Counted from the first letter of the stretch, positions 1 through 22,424 are shown. The stretch: DNA of 64,000 nucleotides from Plotosus lineatus (GCA_024760905.1 CM045729.1:49556080-49620079), one strand, 5' to 3'. Notes: generated from the sequence alone by a model not told the origin. A program made the numbers and translations.

Positions 1-798
1 AGAGGTGACCGGACACTGAGGAAGATTGTGGAGAAGGGCCGATTCCAGACCTTGGGGTACCTGTGGAAGCAGTGGACTTGGCTTTCAGGTCAAGCCACTT
101 TTGAACCAGAAACAGTGGCAGAAGTGCCTGACCTGGGCTACAGAGAAGCAGCACTGGACTGTTGCTCAGTGGTCCAGAGTACTTTTTTCGGATGAAAGCA
201 AATTTTGCATGTTATTCGGAACTCAAGGTGCCAGAGTCTGGAGGAAGACTGGGGAGAAGGAAATGCCAAAATGCCTGAAGTCCAGTGTCAAGTACCCACA
301 GTCAGTGATGGTCTGGGGTGCCATGTCAGCTGCTGGTGTTGGTCCACTGTGTTTTATCAAGGGCGGGTATCAGGTAGCTATCAGATTTTGGAGCACTTCA
401 TGCTTCCATCTGCTGAAAAGCTTTATGGAGATGAAGATTTCATTTTTCAGCACGACCTGCCACCTACTCACAGTGCCAAAACCACTGGTAAATGGTTTAC
501 TGACCATGGTATTACTGTGCTCAATTGGCCTGCCAACTCTCCTGAGCTGAACCCCATAGAGAATCTGTGGGATATTGTGAAGAGAAAGTTGAGAGGCACC
601 AGACCCAACACTGTGGATGAGCTTAAGGCCACTATCGAAGCATCCTGGGCCTCCATAACACCTCAGCGGTGCCACAGGGTGATTGCCTCATGCCGCACCA
701 CATTGAAGCACTCAGTTCTGCAAAAGGATTCCCGACCAAGTATTGAGTGCATAACTGAACATAATTATTTGAAGGTTGACTTTTTTTGTAATAAAAAC

Positions 799-831
<33 letters not shown>

Positions 832-1042
832 GGTCGGATAAAATATGCAAATTTTTTGAGATAGGAATTTTGGGTTTTCATGAGCTGTATGCCAAAATCA
901 TCAGTATTAAAACAATAAAAGACCTGAAATATTTCAGTTGGTGTGTAATGAATCTAAAATATATGTAAATATAATTTTTATCAGTACATTACAGAAAATA
1001 ATGAACTTTATCACACAATATGCTAATTTTTTGAGAAGGACT
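1..1042 (+). mobile_element. Tc1-like DNA transposon, 3' part
   Basis: The window opens inside a Tc1/mariner element. It carries a broken transposase, a poly-T run (803-830), and an A+T-rich 3' flank ending in the AATTTTTTGAGAAGGAC motif, which I recognise as the inner end of a common fish Tc1 terminal repeat. The same AAATTTTTTGAGA motif occurs at 848-861. The outer terminal repeat is cut short by a TG/TA tract. The left end lies outside the window. It sits in an intron of baz2b. Confidence 0.85.
26..745 (+). pseudogene. Broken Tc1-family transposase (C-terminal catalytic part)
   Basis: Two overlapping plus-strand frames together show the DDE catalytic core of a Tc1 transposase. The first frame, to about position 365, has the strand with FSDESKF (first catalytic Asp) and VMVWGAMS. 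The second frame, from about 370, has FIFQHD (second Asp) and NSPELNPIENLW (third acidic residue) followed by the typical C-terminal tail. The switch of frame near 365-375 is a frameshift, so no functional enzyme can be made. The N-terminal paired-like DNA-binding domain is not in the window. In the family the enzyme cuts and pastes the element at TA sites; here it is a fossil. Confidence 0.88.
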
Positions 1043-1043
1043 A

Positions 1044-1044
<1 letters not shown>

Positions 1045-1082
<38 letters not shown>
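1045..1082. repeat. (TG)n(TA)n microsatellite
   Basis: A TG run followed by a TA run replaces the outer part of the Tc1 terminal repeat. Confidence 0.9.
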
Positions 1083-1083
<1 letters not shown>

Positions 1084-1139
1084 TTTATAAAACTCGCACA
1101 GTGTCAAACATTAATACTACAATATAATAAAATTTAGTA

Positions 1140-2043
1140 GAGTGGAGCCTCGGTACTCGAACTTAATCTGTTCCAGACGGCTGTTCAGATTTCAATTTGT
1201 TCGGATTACCAATCCGCTTTTCCCATTACAAATAATGTAAATAGTCTTAATCCGTTCTGTCATCTTTTGAACAGAAATTAACAGTACCGTAACTCATAGC
1301 ATAGGTCCGCAAATTAAATGAAAGAATTATTGAATACAGTACACTGTTATGGTCTGTGTTGTGGGAGGCTCTTTAACTTTCCTGGGGTATTTATTTTAGT
1401 GTGTTATGGTCTCTCTCACAAAAGGTTTGCGTGTTGAAATACGTATTGGAAAGGGACGTGGCTTCCGTGTTTCTAGTGCTCTAGTGCCCATGTTCTAGTG
1501 CCTTTTCTGTGAACAATAAATCATAGTCACTCTAATAGAGATGCAGAGAAACATGGAAATCAAATTAAAGCGGGAACTGGTGGAGCACGGAGCTGAGAGC
1601 CAAAGAGATCATGGGGAAGAGGGACAATCTTCTAGCGCCGGGAAGAGCGCTGCTAGTTTTTATAGCCCATTATTAAATTGAATCATGTGTGTTTGTTTAG
1701 CACTCCACCCCGCGTGTGACAGCCATGCCCCTCCAATGCGAATTTCAACACGCAACTCTTTTGTGAGAGACCATAACACACTAAACTAAGAACCACAGTG
1801 CAGTTAAAGAGTCTCTCACAACACAGACTATAACATAGTGTACTGTATTCAATAATTTTTTCACTTAATTTGCCGACCTATGGTATGAGTTACGGTACTG
1901 TTAACGTCTGTTCAAAAGACGACGGAACAAAATAAGACCATTTACATTATTTGTATTAGGGAAAAGCGGATTCGAAATCCAAACAAAGCTGAATCGGAAC
2001 AGCTGTCTGAAACAGATTAAGTTCAAGTACCGAGGCTCCACTG
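1140..2043. mobile_element. Tigger-like palindromic MITE, TA target duplication
   Basis: The ends GTGGAGCCTCGGTACTCGAA (from 1142) and its inverse (to 2043) are flanked by TA at 1138-1139 and 2044-2045. The inverted similarity continues for several hundred bases from both ends, including the stretch with ATTGAATACAGTACACT on the left and its inverse near 1835-1855. The 904-bp element is therefore a long foldback. The ends resemble those of the transposase-bearing Tigger copy at 24107-25066. There is no ORF of note, so it is non-autonomous. Confidence 0.8.
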
Positions 2044-2546
2044 TATATATAATGTGTCGAAGACACATATTTTAGTGCATGCACTATACATAGGGCTTTA
2101 AAACCGCGTCAATAATTCATGGCTTTTCAGGATCTGCGGGAAGGGGCGGAACGCAACAGGGGCTCCTGTATGTTGTCTTGTTACAGTTTATTAAAATTAT
2201 TGCATATTTTCCAGCAAAACAATGAATTATTGAAATTACTTTTATTTAGTTATTACATTGAACATGTACTAGACATTTTAAGAATGTTTGTATTCTTATA
2301 TATATTAATTTCCACTATATTAAAATTATTATTTCACGCTTCGAAAGTCAAACAGTATTTCTTGTTGTTTTTTACTCTCTTAAACACTTTTAGAAGACAC
2401 TTCCTCAATATGAACTCTGACAGGAACAATTTTGGGTGTTAATGTTCTAAACTTTAATAACCAGTTTGAGAAAGTATATTACCTATTGTAAGTTTTGTTT
2501 TGTATAATTTAAATCACTTGATTGCTTTCTGTATGTTGTCTCGTAG

Positions 2547-12960
<10,414 letters not shown>

Positions 12961-13240
12961 AAATCCTCTGAGTAACAAGATTGATTACTGCTGCTTTCAA
13001 TCTGAACAAGCAAGCACTCGTCTTCAAACATATCCTTTACCCCTCACTTCACTGGGTTTTATCATCAACCAAATATGAGCAGGTCAGCAGGCCCTCGTGT
13101 TGATTCTGTCTCATATGAGACTATTAATCCTGAGCATTTGGTATATTCTAGAACATTTGTGCAATACAAATTAATTTTCTTTACAGAACATTGCAGCTGG
13201 GACTGAGGAGAGCTTTTCATTCTGTAAAAATATACTTGAC

Positions 13241-13241
<1 letters not shown>

Positions 13242-13288
<47 letters not shown>

Positions 13289-13292
13289 CTCT
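13242..13292. repeat. (CT)n microsatellite
   Basis: Nearly pure CT run, one interrupting CG, in the baz2b 3' UTR. Confidence 0.95.
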
Positions 13293-13434
13293 CTTTTTTT
13301 TTTAATATGAACTTTACTATTATAGTGAATGTATTCTATTTATTATTATTCTTATTTTTATTTATATTTAATTTGGTATTCTTTTTCTATGAAAAGAAAA
13401 AAGTATTTAAAAATGCATTAAAGCATTTTTACTG

Positions 13435-13437
<3 letters not shown>

Positions 13438-13500
<63 letters not shown>
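13438..13500. repeat. (TA)n microsatellite
   Basis: Uninterrupted AT/TA dinucleotide run in the baz2b 3' UTR. Confidence 0.95.
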
Positions 13501-13505
<5 letters not shown>

Positions 13506-13742
13506 CACATATATTTAAAAATGTTTACACTGTCCGGTGCTGTAGTGGTGCCAGGAAACACATTACAGTATTGCTGTAAAACTGAATTGGCACAAAAAAA
13601 AACAAACAAACAAAAAAAAAAACCTTTGTTCCATTTAAGAATATAGACGTGTGTGTGTACATAGGGCTTACATGTCTAATGGTACTTTTGCAAAATGTTT
13701 TTGTCATCTTTCAGTAGTTTAAAGTGTTAAGTTCTTCAAGAA

Positions 13743-13748
13743 AATAAA
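13743..13748 (+). terminator. Candidate poly(A) signal of baz2b
   Basis: First canonical AATAAA downstream of the stop codon, about 785 bases after it. Confidence 0.55.
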
Positions 13749-13770
13749 GAAGAAAACCATACTGGGAAAA

Positions 13771-16700
13771 ATCAAAAAGCCAAAGTATGCTCACATGAAA
13801 ATGTTTTCAAAAGAGTTGAAACATGCATTGTGCATGGTGTTTAGCTTTAGTGTTGTGTTGTGAGGTTGTAAAGACTCGTTGTCATTTAGGCATGGTGCAT
13901 AGAGTGAGAGTAGCATTTAAGGAATATCATGACAGAGTTAAAGCGCAGCAGTCAGTTTTAGCTCATTTGAAATCAGTGCATAATGTTAACACGCAAGATG
14001 TAGCTCTTAATAATAGACACTGTTACAGAACCGCCTTATAGAAATCCAGGAATACATCCGGCAGCTCTGAACTATTAGGTAGTGGGACAGTAGGATGGGG
14101 AATCATTTCACGACCTTGAGTTAAAAAAAAAAATCCTCTTCCGACCAACATTTGAGAAGAGAAAATACAAGTACAAATATCTGATTGATTGTGTTAATAT
14201 GGCTCTTGATAAGAATATAATACAGGTCATGGCAGGAGGATTATGGATGGTCTGCATCTGGGAAGAAGTTAGGTGACTCCACTGCAGCAGCTATTCGGGA
14301 GATTGGAACTGTATACAATAATACTACTACTACTACTACTACTACTACTAATAATAATAATAATACAAAATGTCTTTTACAATAACAAAGATTTACAGTA
14401 TTGGGACCATGAATGCCCCCGTGTTGTCACTGTCCAAGTAGGGACTCCTGTAGGCTTAGGAATGCCAGTGTGAATAAAAAGTCACTCGATAACACTAAAA
14501 TAACCTCAAATCCACGGATATGTTGAGACCTCCACAACAAACCAAGCCATAAATCGAGTCTGATGAGTACATGAGAGCTGGAGCAACAGCTTAGACATCA
14601 AGGTTATCACTTTTCCTCTATTGCTGCATGTGTGGTTGGAATCCACATGGATTTTGACGGCAGTGTATCATGTAAACACCTCATTTACATTGAGGGACAA
14701 TTTATTATACTCCATCCACCTTCTGGCATGCTTTTAGGAAATAGAGGGAACCTGAGAACGCAGAGGGGAACCCCCACCCCCACAACCACGAGAACAATGT
14801 GAAATTCCATGCAGACAGTTGCTGGGATTGATACTGGGAGCCTGGACCTGTATAATTGGAAAAATGAATGTTTGTATACGTATATAATCTCCTCTACAGA
14901 TGGGTGATATCAGTGTTTCAAAGTCTCTGGCCCTTTTTCTATTTTACTGAATAAAAATGTCTAATTATTTTTGCTGTCTTCTGTTGAGAGTAATATGTTG
15001 TGAGGCAAACCTGATAAACATCATTTAAAAAAGAACAGATGGTGAAAAACTCAACAGGTTCCGCTTTCACGGGTTGGATTCTACTTGTGTTTAGTTCATA
15101 AGAAAAAACAAGGAACCAAAAACTTCCTCATCTCAATCAATGCTTCTGTCATCATGATTCATGCAACTGCATGGTGTGTACACCACTAAAGATTAAATAT
15201 GCTCTGGCAAGTGTTTATGGTTAATGAGACAATAATTGAGCTCATTCAACACCCTGAGTAATGTTGATTTTTTTTTTTTTTTTCCTTCCCCCTCCCATTT
15301 TAAAATACTGAAGGATTTTTGGCCTAAAAAGCATTTCATGTAAAGATAATGGAAAATGTCTCTTGGTGTATCTAAAATGTTGTGAAATTGATGTGGAAGA
15401 TGAGGGGGGAAAATGAAAATCACTCAGGAAACAGAATTATCGTGTAAAAAGTTCTGTACAAACTACACTTCAAGAATAGAACTAAAACATGGGAAATACA
15501 GCACTGAAACTCAAATAAATGTGAGCATGTGGTTAACTTGCTTGGGTGAGAGTAGTGTCAAAGCACTGGACACATGTTTGGGATGGATTGTTTCATTTGT
15601 TTATTTTAAAGGGGATAAAAATTGTATTTTTAAACCTTAACGCAGTAGCAAAGCTGAAAAAAAAAAAAAACGGCTTTACTTTTTTCTTTAATTCTTTTTT
15701 TTGGGAATGGTCTCTATATAATATTCACATAACATATAAGGTTATATAATACTATTTATTTGGTAGTTTCTGCATTCAATATCAATTAGGAAGGTAATTT
15801 CACAAAAAAATAATGCATGGCATTTTGAGCTTTTAACATTGGGCACTTCTAGGGTTAAGTAGTAAATGCAACATTTACTGGCAAATCCTATGTATTTTCA
15901 TATAGGCACTTTTGGGGTTAGACACCGTACCATTTCAGTGGAGTTTGCATGATTACCCCAGGTATGTAGGTTTTCTCAGGTCACTTCTGGTTTCCTCCCA
16001 CAGACCGAAGATATACACAACAGTCCATTTAGCTGCTTGTAATTGCCCATGCAGTAGGTGTGAATAGATATTTGTTTGTTCGCCTTGCAGTAGATTAAGG
16101 GTGTCAAACTCCTTTTCACTGAGGGTCACGTCATTAAATTTCATCATCGAAGGCACATCTTTTCAGAACGGGCAGCCACGAAATCTGCAGGGCCAAAGTG
16201 ATAGCTTTTTAACTCATAAATGACTCGCTGTTTACTTGAAATAGGTGGCCACCTAATGGAAGGATGATGAATTACAGTATGTTTCATGGTAATTGTTGAT
16301 GCAGAGAATGTTCAGTAATCACAATGTGTGAAAGCTCTCGTGGGACTCGTGAAATGAGTTGGCAGGCTGGAGTCTGACACCTGTGTAGCAGACTGACATC
16401 TAATGATAATCCTGTCTCCCAAACTCTGCTGGGACAAACGGTAGCTTTGCTGTAACCCTGACAGACAAGTAGTATGGATTTTTTGGTTTGTTTGTTTTTA
16501 AAAAGACGCAACAAAAATATTTTTTCCTCTCCTGAGCATAAAAAAATGTCCAATGTAATTTTGACTGATTTACTCTACCCCTCATTTTTATATTATTTTA
16601 TACTTCTTTATTTTAAACTCCATGTTAATGCCCATGTTTTTTGAATGGGATTGACATAGTGCTAGAAAGAGGCATTATTAGAGGCGTTGGAATCTTCTAA

Positions 16701-17549
16701 CTCTGTATTGAAGCTTTAAACACTAGACCATAGTATTGTAGAAGGAGATACAGTGAAAGCAAATTAGTGGGCTGAAGTATAGTGCTTTTATTTATTAATA
16801 TTTGTTTAATTGAGCATCCATGCTGTTATACATGTATTCCTGTTCATTCTGGATCTTTTCCATGTAGGTCATTCTCTGGCCTGCCTTTCTGTTACCTTGG
16901 TAACAGTCATGGCTGCTATGATGGACATCTAGTTTACTTTCTGCTGAGACTACCAGGACACTTGTTTCACCCCATCACACACAGCAATCAGCAGCTCACC
17001 CGTGACTATCTGTGAGCTCATTTGTACAAAAGACAAATAAATTGTTTCCATATGTTGAAATGTTGCCCTGTGTTGCATATGCGTGGTGGTTCGGGTGGCA
17101 GCATCACATCACAGATGGGACATGTGCATGCTTACGCCCCTCCCTGGTTGGTAATGGTCATGTGTGATGGGAGGCAACATTTGACAGGTGAGAATCAGAT
17201 ATGAATAAATTATGGGGGAAGAGATACATGCAGCTTTAAAGATGCGTTTTACACTCAATAGCAGTTTTACTATTGAAAATACAAAAAAAAAAAATTACTT
17301 TAGTTTTCTTTTTCATTTTTAAGCCCTTCATATTTACACGTACTGGTAATTGACAATATTTAATTAGCCTGATGTGTATGTGTTTGGACTGTGGGAGGAA
17401 ACCGGTGCACCCAAATGAAACCCTTCTAAACACTGGGGGTACATGGAACTCCACACAGGCACAGGGCATGACCCTAAAACCTTCTTGCTGTGAAGTAAAT
17501 GTGCTAACCATGATTCTGTGTGCATGTATATACTCACTATATATTCATA
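13771..17549. other. Intergenic region with old repeat fragments
   Basis: No supported gene. It holds degenerate copies of a dispersed non-coding repeat at about 14685-14850 (plus), 15955-16090 (minus) and 17365-17515 (plus). The best of these has GGACTGTGGGAGGAAACCGG at 17384. A microsatellite lies at 14318-14365. A short frame at 13823-14041 matches nothing I know. Confidence 0.5.
14318..14365. repeat. (TAC)n(TAA)n microsatellite
   Basis: Trinucleotide ACT run passing into an AAT run. Confidence 0.95.
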
Positions 17550-17554
17550 TACAC

Positions 17555-17984
17555 ACGTACAGCACTGCAAAAGTTTTTGCCCCTTACTATTTTTTTTTAC
17601 TTTTTTCCATGTTTTTCACACTTAACATTTTGAGATCATCAAACAAATGAAAACATTACACTGAGATAACCCAAGTACTTTAAAATGCAGTTTTCCTGGT
17701 GTGATTTTATTTATTAAGAGAAAAATCCTATCCAAACCTACATGATCCTCTGTGAAAAAGTAAACCCCCCCCCCCCCCCCCCCCCGTTAAAAGGTGAGGT
17801 CATTGTGATTAATCCTATTATTGGGGAAAACTTAGTTCCATTTCTTGGCCACACCCAGGCCTGATTGCTGCCAGACATTGCCATTCAGGAGATCCCTAAC
17901 AGAACCTGTCTGACAAGGTGAGGTAGGCCATACTGAACACATATCATCATGCCCTGATCCAGTGAGCTTCAAGAGCAAACAAGT
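17555..17984. mobile_element. Non-autonomous DNA transposon remnant (common fish Tc1-like type)
   Basis: It starts with CAGCACTGCAAAAGTTTTTGCCCC and continues with segments I recognise from a widespread fish element: TTTTGAGATCATCAAACAAATG, TCCAAACCTACATG, and GGTCATTGTGATTAATCC with CTTGGCCACACCCAGGCCTG. A poly-C run sits at 17764-17785. The far end is replaced by the start of LINE copy A. The superfamily assignment is tentative. Confidence 0.6.
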
Positions 17985-18926
17985 GCCCACCCTCACACCG
18001 GTCCCAAGCTCGGAAAAATGTAGAGGGTTGAGACAGGAAGGGCATCCGGTGTAAAACTTTTGCCAGAATACAAAAGGCAAACCGTAAAGACAAATTTCAT
18101 ACCAGATCGGTCGAGGCCCGGGTTAACAACGACCGCCATCAGTGCTGTTAACCAACAGGGTGCTGGTGGAAATTGGACTACTGCTGGTCGAAGAAGGAGA
18201 GGTGGGAGGCGTGTCCGTAGGCAGAGCGAGAAGAGGAAAGGCATAAGTCTAGGACTGAGAGTAGGCACTTTGAATGTTGGAACTATGGCAGGAAAAGGTA
18301 GAGAGCTGTCTGACATGATGCAGAGGAGGAAGGTGGACATACTGTGTGTTCAGGAGACCAGGTGGAAAGGTAGCAAGGCTAGAAGCTTAGGAGCAGAGTT
18401 GAAGCTGTTTTATCATTGGTGTGGATGGAAGGAGAAATGGAGTCGGAGTCATCTTGAAGGAGGAGTTTGTCAGGAATGTTCTAGAAGTGCAGTGTCAGAC
18501 AGAGTGATGAGTCTCAAATTAGAAATTGAAGGTGTGATGTGCAATGTTAGTGCTTATGCCCCACAGGCAGGATGTGAGCGAGAAGAGAAGGAGAGATTCT
18601 GGAGGGAGTCAAGCTCCAACCACACAGCGTTTTACGGCTGAATCACGTACAAAAAGCTCTGAAAATCTGGTGGACGTGGTCGTAATTGATAACTTTTGGT
18701 CTACTACTACCCTACTACTGTTCTACCACTGCCCTACTACTGCCTAAATCGCAGGAGGCGTCCTCATAAAGTTCTGAAAGGCTCTTGGATCTTCGTTACG
18801 CTGCTCATCTGGAATTCCGATCCCTCAAGGAATCAAATTAAAGTTGAGTTTGTCAAGCAGGGAATGGGCTTTCAATTCACGTCTTGTGGGCGTGGCCCGC
18901 AGCGCGTGACAGACAGACAGACGGAC

Positions 18927-18961
<35 letters not shown>

Positions 18962-21900
18962 ATAACGTCCACTCCGTTGGTTCTGTTGGTGTTGGAGCAT
19001 GAAGATGACATCCCGGCATTGAGGGTTCATGTTCACCCCTTGACAGCCAGACGGCAAGTGCCGTGCTCTCAGAAAATCACTGTATTTTATATGCCGTGAT
19101 CGAGAAGTGATTCGGCAGTGATTAGTCGTATTTAGAACATGATCAAGACTGGTTTAGGTGGTGCTATGTACGTGCTATGTACATGGAAAAATCCATTTGT
19201 CAGTGATAAGCCGCTATTTCTCATGATACCAACGTGTAACACCCGCCCAATGGCCGTGACAGACCCCTAAACTTTGGCGTCTTATCACGTCTCCCCAAGT
19301 TTTTATCACTGCCGAAGACGGATGATTATGTTTGTTGCACGTCTTTAGCACGTGGTTGTCCGCGGTCTAAAATTTTGAGCAGTTCAAAATTTTTTCCACG
19401 TCCTGCCACGTCTAAAAATCGACCGTAGCACGTCTTAAACTCGACATCAACACGAACAACACCGTCTGCTTCACGGGAAAACATTTTTGGATGAGTTTTG
19501 GGCGTAAATTATTAAGTCGTAAAACGCTGTGTGACTGGGGCTTTACATGAAGTGATGCAGAGTACCCCCAGAGGTGAAAGAGTGGTCATTGGTGTAGACT
19601 TCAATGGACATGTTGGTGCAGGCAATAGAGGGGACGAGGAAGTGATGGGCAGGTTTGGTATCCAGGACAGGAACGCAGGACAGATGTTCATAGACTGCAA
19701 AAAGGATGGAAATGGCTGTGATGAATACTTTCTTCAAGAAGAGACAGGAGCATAGAGTGACATAAAAGTGGAGGTAGGAGCACACATGTAGACCACATCT
19801 TGTGTAGGCGATGGAATTTGAAGGAAGTCAGTAACTGCAAAGTAGTAGCGGGTGAGAGTGTTGCCAAACGGCATAAGATGGTGGTGTGCAGGATGATGCT
19901 GATGGTAAGAAAGGTGAAAAAGGCAAAGGCAGAGCAGAAGACAAAATGCTGGAAGCTGAAAAAGGAAGAGTGTCGTGTTGTCTTCAAGGAGGAGCTGAAA
20001 CAGGTTTTGGGTGGTCAGGAAGTGCTTCCAGATGACTGGACAACTACAGCTAATGTGATCAAAGAGACAGGTAGGAGAGTACTTGGCATGTCCTCTGGAA
20101 GGATGGTAGATAAGGAGACTTGATGGTGGAATGAGGAAGTGCAGGAGTGTGTACAAAAGAAGAGGTTAGCAAAGAAGAAATGGGACATAAGGAGGACTGA
20201 AGAGAGTAAACAGGCATACAGTGAGACACGGCATAAGGCGAAGGTAGCGGTATCAAAGGCCAAACAGAGGGCGTATGATGACTTGTATGCTAGGTTGGAC
20301 AGTAAAGAGGGGGAAAATGATTTATACAGATTGGCACAGCAGCGAAATAGAGATGGAAAGGGCGTGCAGCAAGTTAGAATGATTAAGGACAGAGTGGGAA
20401 ATGTTGACTGATGACACAAGTGTGCTGGGAAGATGGAAAGAGTACTTTGAACAGCTGATTAATGAGGAAATTTAAAAGAAAAAAGAGTAGAAGAGGTTAC
20501 TGTTGAGGACCAGGAATTAGCAAAGATTAGTAAGGTTGAAGTGAGGAGGGCATTTGAAGAGGATGAAGAATGGAATGGCAGTTGGTCCTGATGACATACC
20601 AGTGGAGGTACGGAAGGGTCTAGGAGAGGTAGCAGTAGATTTTCTGACAAGAACATTCAACAATGTCTCAGAGAGTGAGAGGATGCCGGAGGAATGGAGG
20701 AGAAGTGTGATTGTGCCCATTTTTAAGAACAAGGTAGACGTGCAGAGTTGTGGCAACTACAGAGAGATAAAGTTGATGAGCCATACGATGAAGTTATGGG
20801 AAAGAATAATGGAAGCTTGACTAAGGGCAGAGGTCAGCATTTGTGAACAACAGTTTGGTTTCATGCCAAGAAAGAGCACCACAGTCGCAGTGTTTGCTTT
20901 GAGGATGTTATTCGAGAAGTACAGAGAAGGTCAGAAGGAGCTGCATTGTGCCCTTGTGGATCTGGAGAAAGCATATGACAGGGTGCCGAGAGAGGGACTG
21001 TGGTATTGTATGAGGAAGTCTGAAGTGGCAGAGAAGTATGTTAGAGTGGTGCAGGACATATATGAGAGATGTAAGACAGTGGTGAGGTGTGCTGTCGGTG
21101 TGACAGAAGAGTTCAAGGTGGAGGTGGGACTGCATCAAGGGTCAGCTCTGAGCCCCTTCTTGTTTGCGATGGTGATGGACAGGCTGACAGACGGTGTTAG
21201 ATAAGAATCTCCATGGACTATGATGTTTGCAGATGACATTGTGATCTGCAGTGAGAGCAGAGAACAAGTGCAGGAAAATCTAGAGGTGGAGGTATGCCTT
21301 GGAAAGGAGGGGAATGAAGGTTAGCCTCAGTAAAACAGAATACATGTGTGTGAATGAAAAGGACCCAAGAGGAACGGTGAGGTTACAGGGAGAAGAGATA
21401 AAGAAGGTGAGGATTTCAAGTACTTGGGCTCAACAATCCAGAGCAATGGAGAGTGTGGAAAAGAGGTGAAGAAGCGTGTGCAGGCAGGTTGGAATGGATG
21501 GAGAAAAGTATCCGGTGTCATGTGTGATAGGAAGGTATCGGCAAGAATGAAAGGAAAAGTGTACAAGATGATGATGAGGCCAGCGATGTTGTATGGTTTA
21601 GAAACAGTGGCCCTGGGGAAAAGACAGGAGGCTGAGCTGGAGGTAGCAGAGATGAAAATGTTGAGGTTCTCTTTGGGAGGAACGAGGATGGATAGGATCA
21701 GGAATTAGTACATCAGAGGGATAGCACATGTTAGAGGTTTTGGAGACAAAGTCAGAGAGGCTAGATTGAGATGGTTTGGACATGTACAGAGGAAGAATAG
21801 TGAGTATATTGGTAGTAGGATGCTGAGGTTGGAACGACCAGGCAGAAGGCCGAGAGGAAGACCAAAGAGAAGATTTATGGATGTGGTGAAGGAGGACATG

Positions 21901-22012
21901 AAGGTAGTTGGAGTAAGAGTAGAAGATGCAGAGGATAGGGTGAGATGGAGGCGGATGGTTTGGTGTGGCGACCCCTGAAGGGAAAAGCCGAAAGGAAAAG
22001 AAGATATAGATA
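17985..22012 (+). mobile_element. RTE-type LINE copy A, split by a DNA transposon
   Basis: A 5'-truncated non-LTR retrotransposon with apurinic endonuclease and reverse transcriptase. It is broken by stops and frameshifts. The endonuclease part shows VGTLNVGTM, CVQETRWKG and VDFNGHVG. The RT part shows AVGPDDIPVEV, FKNK, the conserved VDLEKAYDRVPRE, GLHQGSALSPFLFAMVMDRL, and the catalytic MFADDIVI near 21220-21243. The C-terminus has RWFGHVQR and GRRPRGRPKRRFMDVVKEDM, ending at the GGCGACCCCTGA motif. The tail GGGAAAAGCCGAAAGGAAAAG ends in a TA tract. The endonuclease is interrupted by the element at 18612-19542. I assign it to the RTE group from the endonuclease style and short repeat tail; the clade needs a tree. 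Confidence 0.85.
18612..19542. mobile_element. Harbinger-like TIR element inserted in LINE A
   Basis: The ends AGCTCCAACCACACAGCG and AGCCCCAGTCACACAGCG (inverse of the right end) form terminal repeats of about 28 bases sharing CACACAGCGTTTTACG. The flanking 3-bp sites are TCA (18609-18611) and TTA (19543-19545). LINE copy B has a single GAGTTAGATGAAG at this spot, so TTA is the duplicated target, as for PIF/Harbinger. Inside are a CTACTAC tract and a GACA/GA tract (18908-18958). No transposase is seen, so the element is non-autonomous. Confidence 0.78.
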
Positions 22013-22070
22013 CAGTATTTATTATATATATATATATATGTGTGTGTGTGTATATGTGTATATGTATGTG
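22013..22070. repeat. (TA)n/(TG)n tract at the tail of LINE A
   Basis: Dinucleotide run directly after the LINE 3' tail and before the SINE head. Confidence 0.8.
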
Positions 22071-22397
22071 GGGCAGTGGTGGTCTCGTGGTATAGGGCGC
22101 TGGATCGCTGATCCAAAGGTTGGGAGTTCAAGTCCCATTCTCAACAAGGTTGTCACTGTCCTCCCCAGTGCAGCGAACTGGGTTATCAAAGGCCATGGTG
22201 AGAGGCATGTAAAAGAACCATTGCTGACTTTCGTAAAGAGTAGGCTGTAAAGCCGTCAGCGTGTTTTTGTCTTTTGCTAAAAAGGGTTGTGACAGGAAGG
22301 GCATCCGACGTAAAAACCTCTGCCAAATCAAACATGCAAATCAGATGATTCGCTGTGGCAACTCCCGGGTAAAAAGGAAAAAGCCGAAAGGAAGACA
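22071..22397 (+). mobile_element. tRNA-derived SINE with RTE-LINE tail (copy 1)
   Basis: The head GGGCAGTGGTGGTCTCGTGG is tRNA-like, with a B-box-like GAGTTCAAGTCCC at 22124-22136. A unique middle follows (GCAGCGAACTGGGTTATCAA and CCATTGCTGACTTTCGTAAA). Then comes a stretch matching the 5' end of the RTE LINE (GGGTTGTGACAGGAAGGGCA, GACGTAAAA). It ends with the LINE's 3' end (GATTCGCTGTGGC, AAAAGCCGAAAGGAAGACA) and a TA tail. The shared 3' end would let LINE-encoded RT copy it. It is not a functional tRNA gene. Confidence 0.85.
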
Positions 22398-22424
22398 GAT
22401 ATATATATATAGTACATATGCACG

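Larger units (their letters stand above)
12961..13770 (+). other. baz2b 3' UTR
   Basis: Sequence after the stop to the first AATAAA. It contains a CT tract (13242-13292) and a TA tract (13438-13500), which probably vary in length between individuals. An ATTAAA variant occurs near 13418. The exact cleavage site cannot be read from the sequence. Confidence 0.6.

Noticed and set aside
2119..2442. 107-codon plus-strand frame before the first baz2b exon
   Set aside because: A+T-rich, Leu/Phe-rich composition, no known motif, no splice context; probably chance.
13823..14041. 72-codon frame downstream of baz2b
   Set aside because: No recognised motif and no gene context; could be a transposon relic but unsupported.
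19688..20156. Minus-strand open frames across LINE copy A, and similar plus-strand frames across copy C
   Set aside because: Shadow frames opposite the LINE ORF; the low stop content follows from the purine-rich coding strand.
22071..22145. tRNA-like sequence with B box, also at 36745, 52130 and 58440
   Set aside because: It is the head of a repeated SINE with no intact cloverleaf and followed by SINE body, so not a tRNA gene.
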